A stretch of DNA of 64,000 bases from Siphonodentalium dalli (GCA_032622095.1 CP136064.1:42621912-42685911); one strand, 5' to 3'; positions 51,701 through 54,678 are shown, counted from the first letter of the stretch. Translations and numbers: made by a program. Notes: generated by a model from the letters alone, not told the origin.

Positions 51701-54678
51701 CGGATAACGTTTGTTGAAGTTATCGCGCTAACGAGCTGAAAATTCGTGAAAAATGACTAAGGGCCATAACTCTATCAAATTTTATCGGACCAGGCCGGTT
51801 TTCGAACTCATCCGAGATATTCTTGGGAGACACCTATATACCAAATTTCAATCAAATCGGATAACATTTGTTGAAGTTATCGCGCTAACGAGCTGAAAAT
51901 TCGTGAAAAATGAATAATTAAGGGCCATAACTCTATCAAATTTTATCGGACCAGGCCGGTTTTCGAACTCGTCCGAGATATTCTTGGGAGACACCTATAT
52001 ACCAAATTTCAATCAAATCGGATAACGTTTGTTGAAGTTATCGCGCTAACGAGCTGAAAATTCGTGAAAAATGACTAATTAAGGGCCATAACTCTATCAA
52101 ATTTTATCGGACCAGGCCGGTTTTCGAACTCATCCGAGATATTCTTGGGAGACACCTATATACCAAATTTCAATCAAATCGGATAACGTTTGTTGAAGTT
52201 ATCGCGCTAACGAGCTGAAAATTCATGAAAAATGAATAATTAAGGGCCATAACTCTATCAAATTTTATCGGACCACGCCGGTTTTCGAACTTGTCCGAGA
52301 TATTCTTGGGAGACACCTATATACAAAATTTCAATCAAATCGGATAACGTTTGTTGAAGTTATCGCGCTAACGAGCTGAAAATTCGTGAAAAATGACTAA
52401 TTAAGGGCCATAACTCTATCAAATTTTATCGGACCAGGCCGGTTTTCGAACTCATCCGAGATATTCTTGGGAGACACCTATATACCAAATTTCAATCAAA
52501 TCGGATAACGTTTGTTGAAGTTATCGCGCTGAAAATTCAAAGGGCCATAACTCTGTAATAAATTTGCGGATGAACCCGATTTTTGTTCTGCAGCTTACGT
52601 GCATGGAAATGTACTGACACACCAAATGTTTGTTAAATTATCGCGCTAACGAGCTGAAAATTTATGAAAAAATAACTAATTAAGGGCCATAACTCTATCA
52701 AATTTTATCGGAAAGGCCGGTTTTCGAACTCGACCGATATATTCTTGGGAGACACCTATATACCAAATTTCAATCAAATCGGATAACGTTTGTTGAAGTT
52801 ATTGCGCTAACGAGCTGAAAATTCGTGAAAAATGACTAATTAAGGGCCATAACTCTATAAAATTTTATCGGACCAGGCCGGTTTTCGAACTCGTCCGAGA
52901 TATTCTTGGGAGACACCTATATACCAAATTTCAATCAAATCGGATAACGTTTGTTGAAGTTATCGCGCTAACGAGCTGAAAATTCGTGAAAAATGACTAA
53001 TTAAGGGCCATAACTCTATCAAATTTTATCGGACCAGGCCGGTTTTCGAACTCATCCGAGATATTCTTGGGAGACACCTATATACCAAATTTCAAAGGGC
53101 CATAACTCTGTAATAAATTTGCGGATGAACCCGATTTTTTGTCTGCAGCTTACGTGCATGGATATGTACTGACACACCAAATTTAATCCGTCAATAAACG
53201 GTTGAGTTATAAGCAAAACACGTCGCCCGCCCGCCTGCCCACCCACCCGCCCGCCCCTCATCAAACTATAAGTCGAGTTTTGGAAAAAAACACCCCAAAA
53301 CCAATATAATTCATAAAACAAGGGTTGCTCATCATAGTTGGCTCTGGTCGAGTTCTTTTGCCCATAAGAGTGAATCTGTCAGACCGAGATTCACTAGAAA
53401 TGGACAAACTAAAGAACCATAACTCAGAACTAAGGGCCATAACTCAGGTAAAAAAAAAATCAGACACACCTGGTTTTCGAACTCGATCGAGATATTGTTG
53501 TGAAAGATCCATACACCAAATATGAATGAAATTGGTTAACGTTTGTTCAAGTTATCATGCTATCAGACATAAATTTCCTAAAATTGCCTCAAATAGGGAA
53601 GCTAAGGGCCATAACTCAGGTAAACAAAATCGGACAAAACATGTTGTCGAACTTGATCAAGATACTGTTGTGAAAGTTCGAAATACCAAATACGAATGAA
53701 ATTTGTAGATGTTTGTTCAAGTTATCATGCTAATGGACATAAATAGAAACAAGAGGCATAACTCTATTTATAAATCTGATTTTCTGTGTGCAGCTTTTGC
53801 ACGTGACAATAAACTCACAAACCAAAATTGTCATTTGTCATTTATCAATAAATAACTATGTTATATAGATTTGGGGTCGCCCGCCCGCCAACCCCTCATC
53901 AAACCATAAGATGAGTTTTGATAAAAAATAATAGACTAAAAATACCATTATAATTTATATATCATACATGTATTTAAAATATAAACTGATTTGCTAATTG
54001 TACCTCAAAGCAATAAAGAATAGTCAATTGATTAAGGCATTTTATGTTTACTTAGCATATATAAGGTTTTAGTGAGGCCTGGTGATTTTCTGAGAGGTAA
54101 TTGCTGGCACAGGATTGAAACCTTTTGTAAATTTTTGAAAAATTTCTTGCCTTTCCCATTGACCACATGAACCCTGGCAACAAATGAGTCAACAAAACCT
54201 GTACCATGTTGATATCACTCCTCAATGATGGTTCATAAGTATACATAAGTTTTCAATTTGCGTTCATCTGTGTATAGTTGTTTGATTATGCACTACATTT
54301 TACCCCTCGGGGTCCTTTATGGTATTAAATTCTATTCTATTCTTCTATTCTATACATGTACTATAAGATTATTGAAATCCGACCAATGATGACTGAGATA
54401 GAGAGCTCCAAAGTAGTTCCAGATGAACAGAACCCATTTATATATCCCGCCGCAATCAAACTAACAATGGGTTGAGCATGCGAGTATTGATGACTCATAT
54501 GGATGAGACAATCGAGACAACATATTTTCCCACAGTAGGAATGAGAATTTCGTTAACTACTCACTCCCGTTGCTCTTTTTCTCTGCTCATTGCAATCTTG
54601 ATCTCCTGTAGTCTCTCATCCATTTTTTTACTCTCCAACTCCAATCTTTTTGTCTCATTTCTGGACTGTTTTAAGTTT
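3705..54678 (-). CDS. ZBBX: ZBBX-like gene (zinc finger B-box domain-containing protein 1), 19 exons joined; 5' end missing
   Basis: Nineteen minus-strand exons at 54565-54678, 50245-50341, 48220-48301, 45880-46004, 43863-43958, 41108-41163, 39300-39363, 36906-37107, 35773-36042, 35478-35608, 34413-34504, 24409-24566, 23712-23961, 20971-21248, 17841-17946, 15731-15807, 10983-11108, 7409-7544 and 3705-3780. All have AG/GT borders, and every junction phase agrees, giving about 844 codons and one stop. Domain order: charged coiled coil (residues ~1-38), B-box-like zinc finger (~130-165, CxxC-x8-CxxC-x4-CxxC then His residues), FQQALLAWR block (~241), [15 protein letters not shown] block, RPKS/RPSS-rich linker and acidic C-terminus. 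Family knowledge: human ZBBX is about 800 residues, is enriched in multiciliated cells and has no known biochemical role. The first exon was not found. The intron between exons 11 and 12 is swollen to about 10 kb by transposons. The ZBBX name rests on recalled family architecture, not a database search. Confidence 0.75.
4011..4536. mobile_element. CAAG fold-back element (family F), long form
   Basis: The ends are CAAG and CTTG, flanked by near-identical 8-bp repeats (atatacat / atacacat). Each half contains an internal palindrome built on GAGGTCCCCAGAGGGTGAAT and its complement, separated by a segment with tgggagac/cccatt motifs. It is non-coding. Confidence 0.75.
4942..5870. mobile_element. 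TTAA-type MITE (family T, CCCTTTCTATACTAAAT), interrupted by a hAT-like insertion
   Basis: TTAA plus CCCTTTCTATACTAAATACT opens the element. The hairpin gttcagataataagttcaac / gttgaacttgttatatgaac follows. The family body resumes after 5790 (tattatctgtcatctgcttat). The right end is unclear, so the 3' limit is approximate. Confidence 0.6.
5152..5781. mobile_element. hAT-like MITE, 630 bp, with 8-bp target duplication
   Basis: The TIRs are TAGTGTTGAAACGACTAG at the left and its near complement ending GTCGTTTCAACACTA at the right. Both flanks read ACCCAGGC (5144-5151 and 5782-5789), an 8-bp duplication as expected for hAT. Subterminal regions repeat GTCGACTAGTC-like motifs, possible transposase-binding sites. 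No transposase frame is visible. Confidence 0.85.
6905..7015. mobile_element. Left arm of a fold-back element (same family as 38934-39150)
   Basis: It reads cagtaatgccctaaataatc...ggcttgttgccattcatcg, over 90% identical by eye to the left arm of the palindrome at 38934. The right arm is reduced to its last 23 bases at 7274-7296, because a family H1 MITE and a deletion replaced the rest. Confidence 0.8.
7016..7269. mobile_element. TTAA-type hairpin MITE (family H1), left end deleted
   Basis: It begins abruptly within the hairpin (tatataagagaatgcattgg). The second hairpin is shortened, and it ends GGGTAAAGGG plus TTAA at 7270-7273. It is inserted in the TTAA of the right arm of the fold-back element whose remnants flank it. 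Confidence 0.78.
7409..7544 (-). CDS. ZBBX: ZBBX-like exon 18
   Basis: Acceptor tccttgcag|CTGATGG, donor TTAAG|GTTAGT. It encodes [20 protein letters not shown] and then a basic segment. A GGTAAG near its start would be a donor of a cryptic microexon, but phase favours full use. It lies just 5' (in gene direction) of the broken fold-back/MITE pair at 6905-7296. Confidence 0.7.
7799..8175. mobile_element. hAT-like MITE, 377 bp, with 8-bp target duplication
   Basis: The TIRs are CAGGGGCGCCGGAAG / CTTCCGGCGCCCCTG, and the exact 8-bp duplication CATGTACA lies at 7791-7798 and 8176-8183. GC-rich ends (gggggcagctgatccccctgcc) enclose an AT-rich core. CAGGGGCG ends with 8-bp duplications are standard for hAT. 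The 103-codon frame across it is not a gene. Confidence 0.9.
8184..9085. other. Intron 17, featureless AT-rich stretch
   Basis: No open frames with coding character, no clear repeats and no hairpins are visible between the hAT-like MITE and the family M fragment. Confidence 0.5.
9093..9265. mobile_element. TTAA-type MITE (family M, CATGA/GGGAGC), truncated
   Basis: TTAA at 9089-9092, then CCTTTTCATGATGGGAGCTG. It contains the related hairpin module with cattctcttatacatgcgagtc and loses its right half after 9265. Compare the fuller copies at 15433-15702 and 49978-50229. Confidence 0.65.
9898..10347. mobile_element. TA-type hairpin MITE (family H2), intact
   Basis: TGTGACCCGCCATATC at the left and GATATGGCGGGTCACA at the right, with TA at both borders. 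Two opposed hairpin modules lie near the ends, and the central ccctgcagggagccccacac is shared with 1877-2323 and 36558-36785. The two complete copies give 447-450 bp as the family length. Confidence 0.87.
10962..11108 (-). CDS. ZBBX: ZBBX-like exon 17, with duplicated donor site
   Basis: Acceptor gtttaacag|AGATGAAG. It encodes [20 protein letters not shown] and then [20 protein letters not shown] 21-bp direct duplication (AGACTAACAGGTAT...) gives two donors, after 10983 (GTATTT) and after 10962 (GTATCT). They differ by 21 bp in the same frame and would add seven residues repeating RLTG. The [14 protein letters not shown] stretch is the best conserved C-terminal block. Confidence 0.75.
11770..13345. 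repeat. Tandem array, ~33-bp unit (about 40 copies), split by a fold-back insertion
   Basis: The unit is aaccaaataatttataag followed by tccataactctaatc, repeated head to tail with small indels and higher-order variants (gtccat / gaccat / atccat). Copies at 12263-12350 carry an extra gtgatcatccat. It is interrupted at 13023-13278 by a family F element and resumes afterward to ~13345. It lies in the intron between exons 16 and 17. Confidence 0.93.
13023..13278. mobile_element. CAAG fold-back element (family F), short form, in the 33-bp array
   Basis: The ends are CAAGCCTTGAAATAG and CTATTTCAAGGCTTG. Flanks TCCATAAC at 13015-13022 and 13279-13286 are identical 8-mers from the satellite unit. 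The interior is two back-to-back palindromes (GAATGAGGTCCCCAGAGGGT...). Nearly the whole 256 bp can fold on itself. Confidence 0.87.
13346..14140. other. Intronic repeat remnants
   Basis: Two diverged copies of gataactaaacctaaagtta with tcatccagaaa/tcatccggaaa (13430, 13547, 13720) and a gacagacagatgaac tract indicate a decayed (GACA)n-ended repeat. A 116-codon frame at 13771-14121 has no coding character. Confidence 0.45.
14146..14280. repeat. TA-rich microsatellite and imperfect palindrome
   Basis: Runs of (TA)n broken by ctaaatagg and aacaag, followed by catcaaacaagaaatatatc / gatataaaatatcttgtttgatg, which can pair. There is no coding content and no clear element borders. Confidence 0.6.
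14960..15387. mobile_element. CAAG fold-back element (family F), long form, degraded
   Basis: Two palindromic blocks (gaggtccccagatggtaaat... and gaggttcccagagtgtgaat...) are separated by the family's middle segment (cttctggaaag...ccataatcgagg). It ends ctatttccagacttg. Terminal sequences are diverged and no target duplication was confirmed. Confidence 0.68.
15433..15702. mobile_element. TTAA-type MITE (family M), complete
   Basis: TTAA at 15429-15432 and 15703-15706. The termini read CCCTTTCATAATGGGAGC and CTCCAGTCATGGAAGG. It carries diverged versions of the hairpin module, one interrupted by a (TA)n expansion at ~15529-15549. TTAA duplication with CCC ends suggests piggyBac mobilisation. 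Confidence 0.78.
15731..15807 (-). CDS. ZBBX: ZBBX-like exon 16
   Basis: Acceptor tatatttcag|GAGTCC, donor CGATTG|GTAAGC. It encodes [20 protein letters not shown]. Only this frame is open through the exon, and it is the frame that the neighbouring phases require. A TTAA MITE (15433-15702) ends 28 bp past its donor. Confidence 0.65.
16009..16262. mobile_element. CAAG fold-back element (family F), short form
   Basis: The ends are CAAGCCTTGAAATAG / CTATTTCAAGGCTTG. Flanking 8-mers are attactat and attaccat (one mismatch). The organisation and length (254 bp) are the same as the copy at 13023, which defines the short form. Confidence 0.85.
17069..17304. mobile_element. TTAA-type MITE (family T), short form
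   Basis: TTAA at 17065-17068 and 17305-17308. It starts CCCTTTCTGTATTAAATGG and ends AGCATAGAAAGGG. The internal hairpin is ttttcagatataaagtacaac / gttgaccttattatctgaac. It shares its right TTAA with the next MITE. Confidence 0.8.
17309..17699. mobile_element. TTAA-type hairpin MITE (family H1), complete reference copy
   Basis: TTAA at 17305-17308 and 17700-17703. The TIRs are CCCTTTACCCAACA and TGTTGGGTAAAGGG-like. The order is left hairpin module, AT-rich spacer, second hairpin module, then a ~150-bp unique tail (aaccggttccaatgatatcc, ggctgttgaatctttatttgg). The best-preserved copies are this one and 40525-40910. Confidence 0.88.
17841..17946 (-). CDS. ZBBX: ZBBX-like exon 15
   Basis: Acceptor cttcattacag|TGTATC, donor TCATATAG|GTATAG. 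It encodes [20 protein letters not shown] and then an acidic helix. Reading past the donor stays open for 22 more codons to a TAA at 17774-17776, so a shorter isoform is possible. The GTATAG donor is not strong, but the phase fits exon 16. Confidence 0.65.
17990..18330. mobile_element. Family F-related fold-back element with variant termini
   Basis: Two hairpin blocks (gaggtcccaagagggtgaat..., gaggtccccagaggatgaat...) lie between ends CACCAAAATATGGTACTGG and CCAGCACCATGTTTTGAGG rather than the usual CAAG termini. It begins about 45 bp beyond the ZBBX exon 15 acceptor. Limits are approximate. Confidence 0.6.
18387..20504. mobile_element. CAAG fold-back element (family F), long form, split by a TTAA element
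   Basis: The ends are CAAGCCTGAATTTAG and CTAAATTCAGGCTTG. The flanking 8-mers are cagggcac and ctgggcac (one mismatch). The left part is 18387-18682 and the right part 20357-20504, with a 1.67-kb insertion between. Joined, the two parts match the long form at 38188-38634. Confidence 0.78.
18687..20352. mobile_element. TTAA-flanked non-autonomous element, 1.67 kb, GC-rich ends
   Basis: TTAA at 18683-18686 and 20353-20356. The TIR is (G)GCAGACTTTCATTTTT followed by GCGCGC-rich subterminal sequence. A second inverted pair (gattaccaccggtcacgatg / cattgtgaccggtggtaatc) lies inside. No transposase frame is seen. The TTAA target fits piggyBac or Kolobok, but the termini are not diagnostic. Confidence 0.75.
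20971..21248 (-). CDS. ZBBX: ZBBX-like exon 14
   Basis: Acceptor catatcttcag|GGATGGG, donor AATAAAC|GTAAGT. It encodes [20 protein letters not shown], an acidic helix ([14 protein letters not shown]), and Ser/Arg/Pro repeats ([18 protein letters not shown]). At 278 bp it is the longest exon. Reading through gives a stop at 20963-20965, so retention of the next intron would end the protein here. Confidence 0.75.
21362..22955. mobile_element. hAT-like element, 1.59 kb, with 8-bp target duplication
   Basis: The TIRs are CAGTGTTCGCGCTG / CAGCTCGAACACTG. The exact duplication TGGTTTAC lies at 21354-21361 and 22956-22963. Subterminal regions repeat atttggctaa / ttggccaaa in both orientations. CAGTG ends and 8-bp duplication are classic hAT. 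The interior contains an array insertion (21500-22226) and no intact transposase. Confidence 0.88.
21500..22226. repeat. Three tandem ~190/160-bp units ending in a (GGAC)n tract, nested in the hAT-like element
   Basis: It opens ggtcagcagaccacagtgtc and has three copies of a unit containing gtaggaggagttgattacac. It ends in a ggacggacgaacggacg tract and ttttcgggggacaa. The same head, unit and tail occur at 44340-45262, so this is a defined interspersed repeat with an internal variable-number array. Confidence 0.85.
23045..23230 (+). mobile_element. Possible Helitron 5' end fragment
   Basis: tctatatatatataaaagag followed by taggatctttctgtccatcc. The TC start and the TATATA plus 'agagtaggatc' string match the stretch starting at 41999. 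It is a fragment with no 3' hairpin nearby. Confidence 0.4.
23712..23961 (-). CDS. ZBBX: ZBBX-like exon 13: RPKS-repeat linker
   Basis: Acceptor tcttttcag|AAAACAGC, donor ATGAATGT|GTAAGT. It encodes [18 protein letters not shown] and then repeated RPKS/RPLS units ([17 protein letters not shown]...), a basic proline linker. If the donor is skipped, a TAA follows at once. The strong GTAAGT and the exact phase match to exon 14 favour splicing. Confidence 0.75.
24409..24566 (-). CDS. ZBBX: ZBBX-like exon 12
   Basis: Acceptor gcataacag|GAGTCC with a weak pyrimidine tract, donor AAGAATG|GTATGA. It encodes a Ser/Pro/Lys-rich low-complexity segment ([20 protein letters not shown]...) and then [15 protein letters not shown]. 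Its phase (one base in, one base out) fits exons 11 and 13 even though it is 10 kb from exon 11. Confidence 0.7.
24770..25127. mobile_element. TIR element, 358 bp, with 58-bp perfect inverted arms
   Basis: The left arm (24770-24827) and right arm (25070-25127) are exact complements: aaaaatattatttttaaaat...gaaagcctgaacactga. Its left interior (gttaactttttggtcgcctac...) is the reverse complement of 30120-30311, so it looks like an internally deleted relative of the larger neighbouring element. Confidence 0.82.
26394..27323. mobile_element. CAG...CTG element, 930 bp, with 6-bp target duplication
   Basis: The TIRs are CAGTCCTTCGATTTTGAGG / CCAAATTCGAAGGACTG. Identical 6-mers GCGGCT lie at 26388-26393 and 27324-27329. 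The empty site can be inferred from the neighbouring direct repeat (ggtttcaggcccttatgatc...). An acidic open stretch (26798-27049, [15 protein letters not shown]...) lies inside; I do not recognise it. Confidence 0.78.
26798..27049 (+). pseudogene. Acidic open reading fragment in a transposon, function unknown
   Basis: An open frame without a proper start encodes [19 protein letters not shown] and then an acidic Ser/Glu/Asp stretch, ending at TGA 27047-27049. The basic cluster followed by acidic repeats looks like the N-terminus of some DNA-transposon proteins, but no catalytic domain follows. It may also be chance. Confidence 0.3.
27330..27665. repeat. Two diverged direct repeats of ~190 bp
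   Basis: ggttgggatcccctcatatg...caatgagcttcctcgaaagc at 27341-27470 recurs at 27545-27660 with about 85% identity by eye. A third, partial copy (aggacaaatccagcatagac) is at 26320-26390. It probably represents internal subrepeats of the large element. Confidence 0.7.
27930..28850. other. GC-rich block inside the large TIR element, no recognisable gene
   Basis: The base composition is clearly richer in G+C than the flanks, with overlapping open frames on both strands (up to 184 codons). None shows a known motif, and overlapping antisense frames in GC-rich DNA are expected by chance. It may be the remnant of captured or transposase DNA. Confidence 0.4.
29085..29425. repeat. CCGCGGT-rich tract of short palindromes
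   Basis: At least a dozen scattered copies of ataccgc / gcggtat / accgcggt in both orientations fall within about 340 bp in otherwise AT-rich DNA. They resemble subterminal protein-binding motif clusters. It has no coding content. Confidence 0.6.
30312..33997. mobile_element. TA-flanked DNA transposon, 3.69 kb, non-autonomous, CGACCGCGTT-rich ends
   Basis: The ends are CAGACCTTCTCAAAA and TTTTGAGAAGGTCTG with TA duplicated at 30310-30311 and 33998-33999. CAG ends plus TA fit the Tc1/mariner/pogo superfamily. Both subterminal zones (30344-30540, 33790-33970) are packed with acgaccgcgtt / aacgcggtcg repeats. The centre has diverged duplications (30760-30930, 32510-32550, 32700-32890). No transposase frame is visible. 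Confidence 0.82.
34413..34504 (-). CDS. ZBBX: ZBBX-like exon 11
   Basis: Acceptor cattcttgtag|TACAAG (an alternative AG six bases inside also keeps frame), donor GAAAAG|GTGAGT. It encodes [20 protein letters not shown] and then WVIENGQK. Another frame here stays open longer but has the wrong phase. The intron after it carries the 24.8-34.0 kb transposon nest. Confidence 0.7.
34601..35300. mobile_element. TTAA-type MITE (family T) carrying a SINE insertion
   Basis: TTAA at 34597-34600 and 35301-35304. The termini are CCATTTCTATACTATATAC and TTTAGTATAGAAAGGA. The internal hairpin with gttcagataataaa is as in other copies. A tRNA-derived SINE interrupts it after caaaccctccagatgaataa. Confidence 0.7.
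34795..35270 (+). mobile_element. tRNA-derived SINE
   Basis: The head resembles a tRNA gene: gatagctcagttggt (A box) and gagggttcaaatctg (B box) about 45 bp apart. The body contains gcgcacgttaaagatccc, a string I associate with invertebrate SINEs. It lacks a foldable acceptor stem, so it is not a working tRNA. The 3' border is approximate. Confidence 0.7.
35478..35608 (-). CDS. ZBBX: ZBBX-like exon 10
   Basis: Acceptor gactacag|GTAGTGAA, donor TCACGG|GTAGGT. It encodes [18 protein letters not shown] and then a basic/Ser segment ending ELEDSR. It ends in phase 0. A (GA)n microsatellite lies about 115 bp upstream in the preceding intron (near 35725-35740). Confidence 0.7.
35773..36042 (-). CDS. 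ZBBX: ZBBX-like exon 9
   Basis: Acceptor ctcttacttag|TTGTGAG, donor TCTAGAA|GTAAGT. At 270 bp it is the second-longest exon. It encodes [20 protein letters not shown] followed by HRKTELGK and a Ser-rich region. The [13 protein letters not shown] stretch is a likely conserved helical block of the family. The phase (1 in, 1 out) matches exons 8 and 10. Confidence 0.75.
36131..36200. mobile_element. Family T MITE fragment
   Basis: aaaccctttctattctaaat...ccttagtaaatgttcagataa is the left terminus and start of the hairpin only. The rest is missing. Confidence 0.5.
36558..36785. mobile_element. Family H2 hairpin MITE, right half only
   Basis: It starts at ccctgcagggagcccc (the family centre) and runs through one hairpin module to cacagggtaaaaaaag. 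The TGTGACCC terminus is lost at the right. Confidence 0.75.
36906..37107 (-). CDS. ZBBX: ZBBX-like exon 8: conserved acidic/FQQALLAWR block
   Basis: Acceptor gctcttacag|TCTGATG, donor ACACCTG|GTCAGT. The open frame includes [20 protein letters not shown], a block that I recall as conserved in ZBBX, followed by a Ser/Asn/Arg tail. A perfect 15-bp tandem duplication encodes SNRSY twice near the 3' end of the exon. The phase is 0 in and 1 out. Confidence 0.75.
37550..38165. repeat. Tandemly structured repeat, ~3 units of 110-140 bp, related to the (GGAC)n group
   Basis: Repeats of gaaaaaggggaataactt...catcataatcgcaggtgcac...ccaagattaaaaaacattgac end in ggacggacgatggtgcgaca and a poly-C/G-ended ttgcggggggtataaata. 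The left end reads gggactaaggatacccccc. An inverse relative lies at 46320-46640. Confidence 0.7.
38188..38634. mobile_element. CAAG fold-back element (family F), long form
   Basis: The ends are CAAGATTTGAAATAG and CTATTTCAAGGCTTG. Two palindromic blocks flank the middle segment (tgctatgggagatctaggat...ccagaagatgagg). Its flanks are themselves complementary (catgacatcaaattaatgc / gcattaagttgatgtcatg), so it sits at the centre of another inverted repeat. Confidence 0.8.
38671..38881. mobile_element. Family F element fragment
   Basis: Partial palindromic blocks (gcagagggtgaatttaacgg, ctgctatgggagacctaaga, tcatcctctggggacctcac) end gcaggcttgg. It is internally deleted compared with the adjacent long form. 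Confidence 0.6.
38934..39150. mobile_element. 217-bp nearly perfect palindrome (fold-back element)
   Basis: Two 107-bp arms differ at one position by eye and are separated by 3 bases (ggg) at ~39041-39043. The arms start acagtaatgctctaattaat and end gaaagctctc. A second, broken member is at 6905-7296. The single mismatch in 107 implies very recent formation or gene conversion between the arms. It has no coding content. Confidence 0.92.
39300..39363 (-). CDS. ZBBX: ZBBX-like exon 7
   Basis: Acceptor tatttcag|AGAAATAA, donor AACAGG|GTAAGT. It encodes [20 protein letters not shown]. Its one leading base completes an arginine codon begun by exon 6. It sits about 150 bp from a 217-bp perfect hairpin at 38934-39150, on the downstream side for the gene. 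Confidence 0.65.
39534..39777. mobile_element. TTAA-type MITE (family T), short form
   Basis: It starts CCCTTTCTATACTAAATTG and ends ATTTAGTATAGAAAGGG with TTAA at 39778-39781 (left target mutated). The hairpin is gttcagataataagttcaac / gctgaacttattatctgaac. It is close in layout to 17069-17304. Confidence 0.78.
39785..40000. mobile_element. Degraded second family T MITE adjoining the first
   Basis: It opens ccctttattgaccaaatagt, has the aataagttaggacatttatt / aacttattatatgaacatt hairpin, and ends ttctgtaatgaaaggg. It lies immediately beside the 39534-39777 copy. Confidence 0.6.
40525..40910. mobile_element. TTAA-type hairpin MITE (family H1), complete
   Basis: TTAA at 40521-40524 and 40911-40914. 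The ends are CCCTTTACCCAACAG / GTTGGGTAAAGGG. Two hairpin modules and the unique tail are as in 17309-17699, with very high identity by eye, so it was recently active. Confidence 0.88.
41108..41163 (-). CDS. ZBBX: ZBBX-like exon 6
   Basis: Acceptor tttttgtag|GCTTCAGG, donor GCCAG|GTGAGA. It is a short Pro/Ser linker ([18 protein letters not shown]) immediately after the zinc finger. Its phase (0 in, 2 out) fits both neighbours. It is supported by splice sites and phase rather than by a recognised motif. Confidence 0.65.
41510..41998. mobile_element. Possible Helitron 3' portion with three ~122-bp internal repeats
   Basis: Three direct repeats of gcgcatgcgcagacgagatc...ttgccccggatacaaatttt lie at ~41660-41950. 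They follow a ctgtctgtctgtctgtcctt segment. The end is a short GC hairpin (agcccggacaacgtcgggct) followed by catcggCTAG at 41995-41998, the layout of a Helitron 3' end (hairpin then CTRR). Confidence 0.5.
41999..42170 (+). mobile_element. Possible Helitron 5' end directly abutting the previous 3' end
   Basis: It starts TCTATATATAAAAGAGTAGG and continues into text (acatctggaccaattttaat, gtaatgtggtgactc) shared with 23045-23230. Helitrons begin TC and commonly have such TA-rich starts. It fades into poly-A/T tracts near 42150-42200. Confidence 0.45.
42200..43630. other. Intron 5, no gene seen
   Basis: Short inverted tracts (cacattgtcatttc near 42510 and its complement near 42590) and an old CGACTGGTCAATTAATCGTC-like string near 43010, resembling hAT terminal motifs. 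No borders can be set. Confidence 0.4.
43637..43785. mobile_element. Hairpin-module MITE fragment (family H2-like)
   Basis: ttaaagaatataagaaaaca... then one complete hairpin module at ~43704-43770 and cacagggtatatgg. The flanking termini of either family are lost. It lies about 75 bp from the donor side of exon 5. Confidence 0.7.
43863..43958 (-). CDS. ZBBX: ZBBX-like exon 5: second half of B-box zinc finger
   Basis: Acceptor ttttttcag|TCATGTG, donor CTCAAG|GTAACT. It encodes [20 protein letters not shown] followed by [12 protein letters not shown]. The remaining Cys pairs and two His residues are spaced as in the B-box of ZBBX. This is the most diagnostic exon of the gene. It is 96 bp with phase 0 at both ends, so skipping it would be in frame but would destroy the zinc site. 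Confidence 0.85.
44340..45262. repeat. Four tandem ~191-bp units plus (GGAC)n tract
   Basis: Shared head ggtcagcagaccacagtgtc, four units with caaatcaccaacatgttagg...gtaggaggagttgattacac, then ggacgcacggacgcacggac, (GGAC)n at ~45179-45218 and acgtcgggggacaatt. It is the same repeat family as 21500-22226. Units are nearly identical, implying recent array expansion. Confidence 0.9.
45880..46004 (-). CDS. ZBBX: ZBBX-like exon 4: first half of B-box zinc finger
   Basis: Acceptor gattacag|ATCTTCC, donor GTCTGG|GTAAGA. It encodes a basic segment ([17 protein letters not shown]) ending in [12 protein letters not shown], the first CxxC pair of a B-box-like zinc-binding domain. It ends in phase 0, exactly where the next exon continues the zinc finger. 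Confidence 0.8.
46320..46700 (-). repeat. Inverse relative of the repeat at 37550-38165
   Basis: taccctccgtaacaaagtta at one end, then tccgtctgactttatttagt and gagttatcgcatttttcaac, read as the complement of the 37.6-38.1 kb repeat. Two diverged units are visible, ending near tttagtgccattggtgcagt. Confidence 0.55.
47676..48070. mobile_element. Family F fold-back element, long form, degraded
   Basis: gctagtatcactaaattcag, ctgctatgggagaccttgac, cagatggtgatgtgcaccca and aatgaggtaaccagaggggt are the family's blocks in order, with heavy substitution. It ends gcacaatattttgaggccag. Confidence 0.65.
48220..48301 (-). CDS. ZBBX: ZBBX-like exon 3
   Basis: Acceptor tttcag|CAGGAAAATG, donor ATAG|GTTAGT. 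It encodes a polar linker ending [13 protein letters not shown]. An internal GTGAGG after AGAAGAAAG could serve as an alternative donor, but only the distal GTTAGT keeps phase with the next exon. The acceptor has a tandem CAGCAG, so one-residue NAGNAG variation is possible. Confidence 0.7.
48700..48990. mobile_element. TTAA-type hairpin MITE (family H1), inverted, with deletion in one hairpin
   Basis: TTAA at 48696-48699 and 48991-48994. It starts CCCTTTACCCAACAAACCGG (the tail end of other copies) and ends TAGGGTAAAGGG. One hairpin module is complete (48841-48903). The other is cut from the middle of its palindrome onward. Confidence 0.82.
49978..50229. mobile_element. TTAA-type MITE (family M)
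   Basis: TTAA at 49974-49977, then CCCATTCATGACTGGAGC. It contains two diverged hairpin modules (cattctcttacatgtcagtc, cattctcttatatattcgag) and ends ctcccatgaaagtgg. The right TTAA is mutated. It stops about 15 bp from the ZBBX exon 2 donor at 50245. Confidence 0.72.
50245..50341 (-). CDS. ZBBX: ZBBX-like exon 2
   Basis: Acceptor ctag|GAGTAAAG, donor CAAAGG|GTATAA. It reads [20 protein letters not shown] and then a lysine-rich stretch. Its single leading base completes the glutamate codon left open by the previous exon. The G-x-W-x-G-x-x-G pattern following the coiled coil agrees with the vertebrate ZBBX layout as I recall it. It lies in a TE-poor pocket just beside a TTAA MITE at 49978-50229. 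Confidence 0.75.
50830..53280. repeat. Tandem array, ~161-bp unit, about 14 copies, with CGCC-rich tail
   Basis: The head is aaaacaagaggtggcatcag. The unit contains aagggccataactctatcaa, ttatcggaccaggccggttt, gttatcgcgctaacgagctg and gaaaaatgactaatt. Spacing between successive gggccataactc strings is 160-162 bp. Truncated units at ~52541 and 53096 carry a different end (gcggatgaacccgatttttt). The tail is a gcccgcccgcctgcccaccc tract. This style is common in mollusc genomes. Confidence 0.93.
53310..53960. repeat. Diverged relative of the gggccataactc repeat
   Basis: aaaacaagggttgctcatca head, two to three units with aagggccataactcaggtaa and gttcaagttatcatgct, and a short cgcccgcccgccaacccctc tail. 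It is older and shorter than the neighbouring array. Confidence 0.8.
54260..54352 (+). repeat. SINE-like 3' tail with (ATTCT)n microsatellite
   Basis: gtttgattatgcactacatt and acccctcggggtcctttatg followed by ttctattctattcttctattc. A hairpin-like region and a microsatellite end are typical of a retroposon 3' tail. No tRNA head is found upstream. Confidence 0.4.
54565..54678 (-). CDS. ZBBX: ZBBX-like exon 1 of those found: N-terminal coiled coil
   Basis: Acceptor tattatag, donor GGGA|GTGAGT. It encodes a highly charged helix ([19 protein letters not shown]...) that starts one base into a codon and ends with two bases of the next. Its position and E/K/R-rich heptad character match the coiled coil that opens ZBBX proteins. 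No in-frame ATG suits initiation, so an upstream exon is required. Confidence 0.75.
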